Assembly: GCA_963787375.1 (NCBI GenBank)
Contig: CAWBCR010000016.1
Coordinates: 62,001 to 126,000 of the forward strand
Source of the DNA: CAWBCR01 sp963787375
GTDB taxonomy: Bacteria; Chloroflexota; Anaerolineae; Aggregatilineales; UBA3940
Direction of reading: 5' to 3'
Length of the DNA stretch: 64,000 nt
In this document: positions 35,374 through 44,713 of the stretch, in pieces
Position numbering within the stretch: the stretch's first letter is position 1
Layout of the letters: each line of letters starts with the position of its first letter
Position numbers and translations under genes: made by a program
Notes under the pieces: model-generated
Seen by the model: the letters and a program-made list of their open reading frames with translations, nothing else
Database searches by the model: none
Told to the model about the DNA's origin: nothing

Positions 35374-36159
35374 CTACAGTGGCGACTGCGACAGGCCCCC
35401 GTCAAAGATGAACGCCTGCCCCTGAACGTACCACGCCACCGGCGAGGCCAGCCACGCCACCGCTCGGCCATAATCCTCTGGGACGGCTATGCGCCTGACC
35501 GGGATTGCAGCGGTTGTCTTGGCGATCTCCTGCTCGGCGGTCGAGTTGTTGTTCTTGGCCCGGTTCGCCATCAGTTGGTCGACCCGCCCGGTCATCACCC
35601 AGCCGGGGTTGATGGAGTTCACCCGGATGCCCTTCGGACCCAACTCGTTGGCCATCGAGCGCACCAGACCGATCACTGCCAGCCGGATGGCATTAGACAG
35701 GATCAGGTTGTCCGCCGGCTGCTTGACGGTAAACGACTGGGACGCCACGATGCTGCCGCTGCCGCGCTCCACCATGTGCGGCACCACGGCGTAGAACAGC
35801 CGCACGGCGCTCATCAGCGTCAGATGCACCCCCGCCTCCCGGTCTGCGGGCTTGAGGGTCAGAAAGCCGCCCGGCGGCGGCCCGGCAACATTGCTCACCA
35901 GAACATCGATCTGTTTGAAGCGATCCAGCGTCGCCGCGACCACCCGGTCGATGTCGGCCTGCTCGGTCACGTCGGCGCGGACGGCTAGCACCTCTGCGCC
36001 GGTTGCCTTGATCTCCTGCTCGGCCTCGTCGAGCGCGTCGCTGCGGGCGCAGATCGCAACCCGCGCGCCTTCCTGCGCCAGAGCCAGCGCGGCGGCCCGG
36101 CCCAGCCCCTTTGAAGAGGCCGTCACCAGCGCGACTTTCCCGTCAAGCTGCAAATCCAT
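35374..36159 (-). CDS. Short-chain dehydrogenase/reductase family protein, atypical active site
   Basis: 261 residues, SDR Rossmann fold. The NAD(P) site TASSKGLGRA (about 13-22), DVTEQ and NVAG (about 90-93) are normal, and FDGG near the C-terminus is typical. The catalytic YxxxK is replaced: after ASQSFTVKQPADN the sequence reads LILSNAIRLAVIG where Tyr and Lys are expected. This pattern marks a known SDR subgroup annotated as 3-oxoacyl-ACP reductase-like, whose activity is uncertain. It should not be called FabG. It has its own promoter, divergent from recJ. Confidence 0.8.
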   Translation of the reverse strand: MDLQLDGKVALVTASSKGLGRAAALALAQEGARVAICARSDALDEAEQEIKATGAEVLAVRADVTEQADIDRVVAATLDRFKQIDVLVSNVAGPPPGGFLTLKPADREAGVHLTLMSAVRLFYAVVPHMVERGSGSIVASQSFTVKQPADNLILSNAIRLAVIGLVRSMANELGPKGIRVNSINPGWVMTGRVDQLMANRAKNNNSTAEQEIAKTTAAIPVRRIAVPEDYGRAVAWLASPVAWYVQGQAFIFDGGLSQSPL

Positions 36160-36200
36160 TGCGCTCCCTCCTGAGAATCTGGTGGACGACTACGCCTGTC

Positions 36201-36229
36201 ATTATAAGGTATCCGGCACAGTCTGTACA
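36201..36229 (-). promoter_or_regulatory. Promoter of the SDR gene
   Basis: Minus-strand TGTACA (complement of 36224-36229) and perfect TATAAT (complement of 36201-36206), 17 bases apart. The predicted leader is about 35 bases. Confidence 0.55.
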
Positions 36230-36232
36230 CCA

Positions 36233-36261
36233 TTGACGCGCCCTGTCAGGTATGTTACGAT
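36233..36261 (+). promoter_or_regulatory. Promoter of the recJ gene
   Basis: TTGACG (36233-36238) and TACGAT (36256-36261), 17 bases apart, about 37 bases before the start codon. Its -35 sits 4 bases from that of the divergent SDR promoter, so the two probably compete. Confidence 0.6.
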
Positions 36262-36297
36262 GGTGCCCTGTCGCCGCAGCGTGTGGGGGGCTTTTTG

Positions 36298-38026
36298 GTG
36301 ATTCGCCAGAAACAGAAACGCTGGAATATCGCGCCACCAGCGCCTGAGCCGTATGTTGAGCGGCTGGCGACGCTTGACATTCATCCCGTGCTGGCGAACG
36401 TCCTCTACCGGCGCGGCTACGAAACCCCCGACGCCGCGCTCGATTTCCTCAGCCTGTACGACGAAGACGACAACCCTTTCCGCATGAAGGATATGACCGA
36501 GGCCGTCTACCGGCTGCGTATGGCTATCCGCCACCACGAGCCGATTGCTGTCTACGGCGACTTTGACTGTGACGGCGTCACCTCGACCGTGTTGCTGACG
36601 CAGGCGCTGCGCGCGCTGGGTGCTGACGTACGCCCCTACATCCCCGACCGCGTTGACGAGGGCTACGGGCTCAACAGCCCGGCGCTCAAGTCGCTGGCCG
36701 ACGACGGTGTCCGGGTAGTCGTCACTGTCGACTGCGGCATCCGCTCGATCAAAGAGGTCGAAGACGGCAGCAGCTATGGCATCGACATGATTATCAGCGA
36801 CCACCACAGCGTCGGCAAGGAAATCCCGCCTGCGCTGGCGGTCCTCAACCCCAAACAGCCCGGCTGCCCCTACCCTGAGAAGATGCTGGCCGGCGTGGGG
36901 CTGGCTTACAAGATCACGCAGGCGATGTTCATGGAAGCGCAGCGGCGCGGTTATAAAGGCGGCGAAGGCTGGCGGCCCGAGGACTGGCTCGACCTTGTAG
37001 CGATTGGCACCGTGGCCGATATCGCCCCATTGCGCGGCGAGAACCGCGCGCTGGTCACACAGGGGTTGGTCCGCCTCAACCATCCGACCCGCCCCGGCCT
37101 CCAGGCGCTGTACGCCGAGACGGGCATCACGCCGGGCCGCGTCAACAGCGTGACCATCGGCTTTGTGATCGGCCCGCGCATCAACGCCGCCGGGCGGCTG
37201 CGCTCCGCCATGCTGGCCTACGACCTGCTCTCGCAGGAGGACGTCTTTGAGGCCAAGAAGGTGGCTGCCGACCTGAACGCCATCAACCAGGAGCGGCAGC
37301 GCAAGACAGCAGAGATGCAAGCAGTGGGCTGAAGAGGCCTTCCCCGGCGACCCCGACGATGAGCCGTTCCTGTTTGCCGCCGACCCGCGCTTCGAGCAGG
37401 GTGTGGTCGGGCTGGTGGCCAGCCGCCTCACCGAGCAGTACTATCGCCCTTCGGCGGTGGTCCAGGTAGGCGACGAGGAGAGCCACGGGTCGTGCCGCAG
37501 CATCCCAGAGTTTCACATCACCGAGGCGCTCGAAGAATGCGCCGACCTGCTGGAGCGGTTCGGCGGGCATGCCGCCGCCGCCGGGTTCACCGTGCGTAAC
37601 GAGAACATCGAGGAGCTTTCCGAGCGGCTGTTCGATATCGCCGTCGAGCGCCTGGCCGATACAGAGCTGGTGCCCACCCTTGACATCGACGCCGAGCTGG
37701 GGCTGAACGACGTGACTCCGCAGCTAATTGAGGCGCTGGGCCGGCTGGAGCCCACCGGCGAGGCCAATCAGGCCCCGGTGTTCGCCACGCGCCGCGCGTC
37801 CGTCAGGAATCGCTTCTTGGTTGGCTCCGAGGGACAGCACCTCAAGCTCCAGCTTGCCGACAGCTTCGGCGAGGCCGAGGCCATTGCCTTCCGCTGGGGC
37901 GAGCAGGCTGACTCGCTGCCTGAAGTTGTCGACGTAGCCTACAACCTGGAATTCAATGAGTGGAACGGCTCACGCCGTATGCAGCTCAACGTGCGGGATA
38001 TCCGCCCCGCCGAAGCCGCCGGCTGA
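36298..38026 (+). pseudogene. recJ: Single-strand-specific exonuclease RecJ (DHH family), frameshifted
   Basis: The first frame has the DHH phosphoesterase motifs: AVYGDFDCDGVTSTVLL, VVTVDCGIRS, IISDHHSVG (the DHH) and GVGLAYKITQ, then the RecJ core. It ends early at TGA 37330-37332, while WAEEAFPGDPDDEPFLFAADPRFEQGVVGLVASRL continues in the +1 frame with the DHHA1 domain (CRSIPEFHITEALEECADLLERFGGHAAAAGF) and OB-fold tail to 38026. One extra base near 37320 explains it. About 575 residues if repaired, normal for RecJ, which degrades 5' ended single strands in recombination and mismatch repair. GTG 36298 is chosen (GGGG run 9 bases before); TTG 36295 and GTG 36283 are alternatives. Confidence 0.85.
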
Positions 38027-38067
38027 TAGGCCATGATGAGATTCTTCCCACGAGATCGATCAACTCT

Positions 38068-40017
38068 ATGAGCAATTGTCGTATGAAGGGTATTGCCGTA
38101 ATCGCCCGCGCCCTGCTGGGTGCGGGTCTTGCCGCCGCTGCACTGAGTTTGTCTGCCGCCAGGCCGGCCACTGCGCAGCCCAGCGGGGATGTGCGCTTTG
38201 GCGTGGTCAACGCCTATGAGGGCTCGCAGGCGGCCTACGCAGCGGGCGTAGGCTGGGAGTCCGTCATCCTGCGCTGGGATCAGCTCCAATCGGGCGGGCC
38301 ATCGCAGTGGAAATCGCCCGCCGCTATCGAAGACGGGCTGGCGGCGGCGCGCAGCGCCAACATCGAGGTGGTCGGCGTGCTGATCGGCACGCCCGCCTGG
38401 GCCACCGATGGCAGTCCAGGCACGGGTGTGCCGCGCGGCTTGTACCTCGCCCCCACCGATCCCAAGAACGTGTGGGCGGCCTTCGTCCGCCAGGCGGTGA
38501 CGTACTACGCCGCACGCGGTGTCAACCGCTTCTCCATCTGGCGCAGCCCCGACATCCCGGCAGGCGCGCGCGGGGCGCTGTGGGATGGCTCCATGCGCGA
38601 CTATTACCAGCTTGTCAAGGTAGCCTACGTGTCCGCCAGGGCCACTAACCCGGGCGCGATCATCCACCTGGGCGGGGTCGGCAACTACGACCCGACGTGG
38701 TTCAATACCTTCGCTGATCTGGTCGCCAACGACAGCACCGCCCCTCAGCACAACTACTATTTCGACGTGGCCATGCTCAGCGTCTACGACTCGCCGGAGC
38801 AGGTTTACGCGTTGATGAGCAATCACTTCGCCGTGATGGAAAGCAAGGGCATCCCGCTCAAGGAGGTGTGGCTGGGCGAGACCGACGCGCCGCCCGCCGT
38901 CGACCCCCAGGCCTACACCGGTGCCCCGCCGGAGCTGCGTCACGCTAAAGTCACGCAGGAGCAGCAGGCGGCGTTCATCGTGCAGGCCTACGCGCTGGGC
39001 TTCGCAGCCAATCGCGGCGCGCGGATCGCCGTCTATCGCATGGTCGACGACTTGACCGCGGACGACGGGATCGCCTACGGCCTCCTCCGCGCCGACGGCA
39101 GTCCGCGCCCGGCCTACAACGCGTATAAGCTCGTCGTGCAGCAGTTCAGCGGGTTTGTCTACGCGCGCCGCGTCAGCGAGGAAACCCACCCGCTCATCGA
39201 CTATGTGCGCCTGACGTTCGACGACCGGGTCACCCACGTGGTGTGGGCGCTCACCCAGCAGGCCGCGACCCTCGTCATCCCGGCCCGCAGCAGCCAGGCC
39301 ACCCTCATCGACCTCAACGGAAACGAGTGGACCGTCAAGCCGCAAAACGGCAGCTACCGCGTGGCCGTAGCTGGTGCCGCCTGCAACGATCCGATTGATC
39401 GATGCCTGATCGGTGGCGACCCGTGGATGCTCGTCGAGCACGGTGTGCTCGACCCGCTCAACAGCACGCCGCCCGCCGTTACCGTCGAGCGCGGCGGCAC
39501 GACGCCCACGCCCGACCCCAGCTTCCTGATGACCGCCACCGCGCGGGCCATCCCGACTGCCACGCCAACCGTCCTGACCCGCACGCCGACGTCCTCGCCG
39601 ACCGTGCCAACCGCCACGCCGACCTACACCCCACGGCCCACCAATACGCCAGTGCCTTCGGCCACCAGCACCCGGACGCCGCTGCCTTCTTCGGCCACGC
39701 CCGCGCCCAGCAGCACGCCGTCCGCCACGCCAACCATCACGTTGACGCCAACGAACACGCTGACGCCCACCGCCACCGCGACGGCTACCATCACCCCCAC
39801 GCCGACTATCACGCCTACGCCAACCATCACGCCGACCCCGACACCCGTCCCACCTGATGTTAATGCCCTGCGGCCAAAAGGCTTCCGCGCCGCGATGCCC
39901 TTCCTGCTGATCGTCCTGGGTGTGCTGGCTATCGGTGGGGGATTGTTGTACTTCCTGGGCGGGGCGCGTCGCCGCGCAGCGCCGCCCGCAGAAGGTGGGG
40001 ATGACGACGAGACGTGA
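38068..40017 (+). CDS. Secreted, membrane-anchored glycosidase-like protein with long Thr/Pro stalk
   Basis: 649 residues from ATG 38068 (ATG 38083 possible). N-terminal signal peptide (ALLGAGLAAAALSLSAARPATA). The globular domain (about 35-370) looks like a TIM-barrel glycoside hydrolase of the GH39/GH5/GH42 superfamily: GWESVILRWDQLQ, VTYYAARGVNRFSIWRSPD, VWLGETDAPP and YRMVDD with a late GLLRADGSPRPAYNAY. Where the usual acid/base Glu follows a W-N sequence, this reads WRSPD, so catalysis is doubtful. A Thr/Pro stalk of about 120 residues (DNA 39500-39850, repetitive) leads to one C-terminal membrane span (FLLIVLGVLAIGGGLLYFLGG) and an acidic tail, placing the domain well outside the membrane. 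Confidence 0.72.
   Translation: MSNCRMKGIAVIARALLGAGLAAAALSLSAARPATAQPSGDVRFGVVNAYEGSQAAYAAGVGWESVILRWDQLQSGGPSQWKSPAAIEDGLAAARSANIEVVGVLIGTPAWATDGSPGTGVPRGLYLAPTDPKNVWAAFVRQAVTYYAARGVNRFSIWRSPDIPAGARGALWDGSMRDYYQLVKVAYVSARATNPGAIIHLGGVGNYDPTWFNTFADLVANDSTAPQHNYYFDVAMLSVYDSPEQVYALMSNHFAVMESKGIPLKEVWLGETDAPPAVDPQAYTGAPPELRHAKVTQEQQAAFIVQAYALGFAANRGARIAVYRMVDDLTADDGIAYGLLRADGSPRPAYNAYKLVVQQFSGFVYARRVSEETHPLIDYVRLTFDDRVTHVVWALTQQAATLVIPARSSQATLIDLNGNEWTVKPQNGSYRVAVAGAACNDPIDRCLIGGDPWMLVEHGVLDPLNSTPPAVTVERGGTTPTPDPSFLMTATARAIPTATPTVLTRTPTSSPTVPTATPTYTPRPTNTPVPSATSTRTPLPSSATPAPSSTPSATPTITLTPTNTLTPTATATATITPTPTITPTPTITPTPTPVPPDVNALRPKGFRAAMPFLLIVLGVLAIGGGLLYFLGGARRRAAPPAEGGDDDET
39500..39850 (+). 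repeat. Low-complexity repeats encoding the Thr/Pro stalk
   Basis: Imperfect tandem units such as ACGCCGACC/ATCACG encode TPT, TPS and TIT repeats. Repetitive in-frame DNA of this kind can change length by slippage, altering the height of the stalk. Confidence 0.6.
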
Positions 40018-40061
40018 TCGCTGGTGCACCTGGGCCAGCGCATGCGGCTTGATTGCCGCGC

Positions 40062-40090
40062 TTGACGCCCATAGCGGGTAAGGCTAGAAT
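40062..40090 (+). promoter_or_regulatory. Promoter of the coaE-GNAT gene
   Basis: TTGACG (40062-40067) and TAGAAT (40085-40090) exactly 17 bases apart, matches 5/6 and 5/6. It is one of the best promoter candidates in the window. Confidence 0.65.
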
Positions 40091-40136
40091 ACCCATCAAG
40101 CGATCCCCCGCGCGAATCTGAAGGATGGAGCAGCCC

Positions 40137-41294
40137 GTGAGCAAGCGCTGGCCTGACAAAACCGTAATTGGCCTCACAGGCAACATCGCGACCGGCAAGA
40201 GCGTTGTACGCCGCATGTTGGAGCACCTCGGCGCGTTCACCATCGACGCCGATGGGCTGGTCCACCGCGCCATGTCTCCGGGAGCGCCCGCCTACCAGCC
40301 GGTCGTTGAGCTGTTCGGCAAGTGGATTGTCAATCCCCAGGGGCAGATTGACCGCGCCCGCCTGGGGCAGATCGCATTTTCCAGCCCCGAGGCGATGGCC
40401 GCGCTGGAGAAGATCACCCACCCGATTATCAACCAGGTGCTCGACCTGCTGATCAGGCGTGCCAAGCAGCCGGCTGTCATCATCGAGGCCATCAAGCTGG
40501 TCGAGGCCGGCCTTGCCACCGACTGCGACGTGGTGTGGGTGGTCGACGCACCGGTTGATCTCCAGATCAAGCGGCTGATGACCGACCGCAAGATGACACG
40601 CACCGAGGCGGAGCTGCGTATCGCGTCGCAGAAGACGCAGACCGAGCAGTTGGCCCACGCCACGCAGATCATCAACAACGCGGGTGGCTACGAAGACACC
40701 TATTATCAGGTTCAGACGGCCTACAACCGCTTGATGCACATCGAAGTTCCGCCTGTCACACCCTTCCCCGTCCCCGCACCGAAGGGCAAGACTTCGATTG
40801 CCGAAGCCCCCATTACGATCCACCGTGGCACGCCGCAGCATGCCGATATCATCGCCAGCTTCATCAACCAGATGCAGAAGACCTCGTTGAGCCGTTCAGA
40901 CGTGATGGTCCGCTTCGGGCAGAAGGCCTACATGCTGGCCTTTGCCGGCGATCAGGTGGTCGCGCTGGCCGGCTGGCAGATCGAGAATCTGATCGGGCGC
41001 ATCGACGAGTTCATGCTGCTGCCCGGCGCGCCGGCTAATAAGGTCGTCATCCCGCTGGTCAGCACCATCGAGGAAGCCGCCAACGACCTGCAAAGCGAGA
41101 TCATGCTGCTGTACCTGAAGCGAACCACGCCGGAGACGGTCGGGAAGGCGGTGCTGGCTGCGGGTTATGAGCCTAAAACGCCCGCTGATCTGCGTGTGCC
41201 GGACTGGCGCGAAGCGGCTGAAGAGTCTGCTCCGCCGCAGTCCTACATGGTCTTCAAGCGCCTGCGCGAAGACCGTGTTCTTAAGCCGATCTGA
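40137..41294 (+). CDS. coaE: Dephospho-CoA kinase fused to a GNAT-like domain
   Basis: 385 residues. N-terminal CoaE kinase (about 1-200) with P-loop GLTGNIATGKS, IDADGLVHRA, and the lid region VDAPVDLQIKRLMTDRKMTRTEAELRI; it phosphorylates dephospho-CoA in the last step of CoA synthesis. After a Pro-rich linker (PPVTPFPVPAPKG) comes a C-terminal domain (about 225-385) that resembles a GNAT acyltransferase fold (ITIHRGTPQHADIIASFINQM; VVALAGWQIENLIGRIDEFML; AVLAAGYEPKTP). The usual acetyl-CoA P-loop R/QxxGxG/A is not obvious, so it may be regulatory. GTG 40137 is preferred, because GGAG is 6 bases upstream and the ATG at 40125 lies directly on that Shine-Dalgarno. Confidence 0.85.
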   Translation: MSKRWPDKTVIGLTGNIATGKSVVRRMLEHLGAFTIDADGLVHRAMSPGAPAYQPVVELFGKWIVNPQGQIDRARLGQIAFSSPEAMAALEKITHPIINQVLDLLIRRAKQPAVIIEAIKLVEAGLATDCDVVWVVDAPVDLQIKRLMTDRKMTRTEAELRIASQKTQTEQLAHATQIINNAGGYEDTYYQVQTAYNRLMHIEVPPVTPFPVPAPKGKTSIAEAPITIHRGTPQHADIIASFINQMQKTSLSRSDVMVRFGQKAYMLAFAGDQVVALAGWQIENLIGRIDEFMLLPGAPANKVVIPLVSTIEEAANDLQSEIMLLYLKRTTPETVGKAVLAAGYEPKTPADLRVPDWREAAEESAPPQSYMVFKRLREDRVLKPI

Positions 41295-41326
41295 TCCCCA
41301 TGTGGGCTGAATATCAAAGAGGTTAG

Positions 41327-41656
41327 ATGGCCGAGTTCTTTAATCACACAATGGACAATTTACGCAAGGGGCCGCTGGGCCCGGTCGTGAAGCTGGTCGA
41401 GGCGCACCCGCGCCTGTCGGGCTGGCTGGTGCTGTCCGTAGGCATGGTGATCCTGCTGGTCATCGAGGCGCGCAGTGTCGGGCTGCTGCCCGGCCAATGG
41501 GTTGCGCTGATCGTCGCCACGGTGCTGGTCGCCGGTGCATGCATCTGGATCATCAGTTGGGACGACGAAGAGGAAGATGAAGAAGAGGCGGCAGCCGCGC
41601 AGCCGAAGCGCAAAAAGAAAGCAAAGGACGCGGACGAGACGTCCGGCGACGCCTGA
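41327..41656 (+). CDS. Small membrane protein with charged tail, unknown function
   Basis: 109 residues, not recognised. Two hydrophobic spans (LSGWLVLSVGMVILLVIEA, about 30-48, and WVALIVATVLVAGACIWII, about 58-76) are followed by an acidic run DDEEEDEEE and a basic run PKRKKKAK. GAGG lies about 6 bases before ATG 41327. It is 32 bases downstream of coaE and probably in the same transcript, with a hairpin terminator after it. Confidence 0.65.
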   Translation: MAEFFNHTMDNLRKGPLGPVVKLVEAHPRLSGWLVLSVGMVILLVIEARSVGLLPGQWVALIVATVLVAGACIWIISWDDEEEDEEEAAAAQPKRKKKAKDADETSGDA

Positions 41657-41686
41657 GGGTATTGCGGCTTGAATCTACACGAAATC

Positions 41687-41723
41687 AGCATACAGGCCGG
41701 TGAGGCTCACCGGCCTGTATGCT
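41687..41723. terminator. Long perfect inverted repeat between convergent genes
   Basis: An 18-base perfect inverted repeat (41687-41704 with 41706-41723) with effectively no spacer. No T tract follows. The position between two convergent gene ends favours a bidirectional terminator. Confidence 0.6.
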
Positions 41724-41739
41724 GCGTATGCCAGATGCG

Positions 41740-42621
41740 CTACCACCACTGGAAGTACGTCGTCTCGACGGTCAGGAACGTCTCTCCGGCCAGCACATGC
41801 GCCTCGACGATCACCCGTGTGCCGGGCGCGGCAGGCGGCGCATCGAACGCCGCTGATGACAACCCGCGCGTGTCAGTGTCGGGCAGCGTCACCTCGGCTG
41901 AGGCGCTGTCGTAACGCAGCACGACCAGCCCCTGCGCGCCGGCGATAGGGCTGCCTGCCTCGTCCTCGACCACCACGTAGACTGTCTGCTGGCCGTCCTG
42001 CCCCACCGTGGGTCGCTGCACGCTTACGCTGGCCCGGATACCTGCCGGTGGCAGCGGTGTGCCTCGCAGGCCGAAGGCGGCTTGCCCGGCATCCGGCGGC
42101 GGGAAGGCCCCCACGTAGACCGACCCCAGGTTGGCCAGGTGCACTCCGCTGGCAGGATCGCTCGCCAGCCGGGCCCGCTCGAAGTCCTGCACCAGCGCGC
42201 CATTTTGAACGCGGGCCGCGCCCAGTGGCTGCCCGAAGAAGCCCGCGCCGCCGTTCGCCGCATAGTAATCGGCAAAGGCCGGGGCGACCGCCTGCGACAC
42301 GTCCGGCTGGCCCAGCGCCAGCGTGACGCCAATCGGCGCAAGCTCGACGCCGCGCACGGTCACCTGAAGCTGCACGCGCTGGAACGTCTGCACCGTTACG
42401 CCCTCTTCGCGGCTGTACGTGTCGGTCAGTGGGAAGCCAAACGTTGATACGCCGCCGTGCGCGTCAAAGAATGCCAGGAACGGCGCGTGCACGCTGTGGC
42501 CGGTTTCCGCGAAAGTGCGGCCAGGCAGCGGAACCCGTCCCTGGAGGGCCAGCGCTGCAACCGCCACGATGGCGGCGGCTGTGGCAATCACGATAGGGAT
42601 GGCACGGTGCGCAGGGCGCAT
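41740..42621 (-). CDS. Exported protein with LGFP-like repeats and a beta-sandwich domain
   Basis: 293 residues from ATG 42621. An N-terminal anchor or signal (AIPIVIATAAAIVAVAALALQG) is followed by two related units: FLAFFDAHGGVSTFGFPLT (about 44-62) and FADYYAANGGAGFFGQPLG (about 111-129). These resemble LGFP-type repeats found in surface proteins. The C-terminal ~110 residues (SVSVQRPTVGQDGQQTVYVVVEDEAG to the end) look like a Big-type immunoglobulin-like sandwich. Probably extracellular; binding partner unknown. The longer upstream reading frame overlaps the opposite-strand amidase start and is not used. Confidence 0.7.
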   Translation of the reverse strand: MRPAHRAIPIVIATAAAIVAVAALALQGRVPLPGRTFAETGHSVHAPFLAFFDAHGGVSTFGFPLTDTYSREEGVTVQTFQRVQLQVTVRGVELAPIGVTLALGQPDVSQAVAPAFADYYAANGGAGFFGQPLGAARVQNGALVQDFERARLASDPASGVHLANLGSVYVGAFPPPDAGQAAFGLRGTPLPPAGIRASVSVQRPTVGQDGQQTVYVVVEDEAGSPIAGAQGLVVLRYDSASAEVTLPDTDTRGLSSAAFDAPPAAPGTRVIVEAHVLAGETFLTVETTYFQWW

Positions 42622-42754
42622 ACTGATCCTTGTCTGATGGCCAGAGCGGCAATATACTGTAGGGTAGCGTATAGGACATGAAACGAGCGTGCAACCGAAC
42701 GGGCGTTCGGGCAAACTGCCCTCCACTGCACGCCCGAAGTTCCATAGGCAGCGC

Positions 42755-43540
42755 ATGAAACTCACCATCAGCATGGGGCAGTTCGATGTCAGGCTCGGCG
42801 AGCCAGAGCGCAACCTGAACTGCGTCCGCGCGTGGGTCGACGAAGCCGCCCGGCGCGGCTCCGACCTCGTGATCTGCCCCGAGCTGTGGGACACCGGCTA
42901 CGCGCTTGACCGCGCCGCCGAGCTTGGTTCACCGCTGGGCGCGGGCCGTTTCGAGCAGGTGGCGCAGATCGCCCGCCAACATCACATCCACATCGCCGGC
43001 TCGATGCTGGAGACGGTCCCCGGCGCGGTCTATAACACGCTGGCCTGGTTTGGCCCTGAGGGCGACACGCTGGGCGTGTATCGCAAGCTGCACCTGTTCC
43101 GCCTGATGAACGAGGAGCGCTACCTGACGCCCGGCGGCGCGCCGTTGCTGCTCGACCTGCCCTGGGGTAAGACGGCCCTCGCTATCTGCTACGACCTGCG
43201 CTTTCCGGAGCTGTTCCGCGGATATGCGCTCGCCGGTGCGGTGCTGGCCATCATTCCGGCGGAGTGGCCCCATCCGCGCATGGCTCACTGGCAGACTCTG
43301 CTGTGCGCCCGCGCTATCGAGAACCAGATGGTCGTCGCAGGTTGCAACCGGGTCGGCACCGATCCGGGCGCGACGACCTTTGGTGGTCGCTCGGCCATCT
43401 TCGACGCGTGGGGCGAGCCGCTGGTCGAAGCGGGCGAGCAGGAGACCCTGCTGACTGCTGAAGTTGATCTGGCGAGCGTCGAGCAGGTCCGGCAGAAGAT
43501 CCCGGTCTTCGACGACCGCCGCCCCGATATTTATCCCTGA
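42755..43540 (+). CDS. Carbon-nitrogen hydrolase (omega-amidase-like nitrilase family)
   Basis: 261 residues. The catalytic triad is seen as Glu in CPELWDTGY (about 41), Lys in YRKLHLFRLMNEERYLTPG (about 106) and Cys in ICYDLRFPELFRGYAL (about 141). The FRLMNEERYLTPG and LRFPELFR blocks resemble omega-amidase/YafV-type enzymes, which hydrolyse 2-oxo-omega-amides made by transamination. The next gene encodes an aminotransferase, which fits such a salvage pairing (inference). ATG 42755; upstream sequence is not conserved. Confidence 0.85.
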   Translation: MKLTISMGQFDVRLGEPERNLNCVRAWVDEAARRGSDLVICPELWDTGYALDRAAELGSPLGAGRFEQVAQIARQHHIHIAGSMLETVPGAVYNTLAWFGPEGDTLGVYRKLHLFRLMNEERYLTPGGAPLLLDLPWGKTALAICYDLRFPELFRGYALAGAVLAIIPAEWPHPRMAHWQTLLCARAIENQMVVAGCNRVGTDPGATTFGGRSAIFDAWGEPLVEAGEQETLLTAEVDLASVEQVRQKIPVFDDRRPDIYP

Positions 43541-43562
43541 CCGTCTTGAAAGGAACCACACT

Positions 43563-44681
<1,119 letters not shown>

Positions 44682-44713
44682 CCTCCGACTGCCGGAGGCA
44701 GGGAGAAAACGAC

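Noticed and set aside
37939..40029. 696-codon minus-strand frame opposite the stalked barrel protein
   Set aside because: Amino-acid make-up is Arg/Gly/Val-rich shadow sequence of a GC-rich gene; the + strand frame has a signal peptide, fold and anchor.
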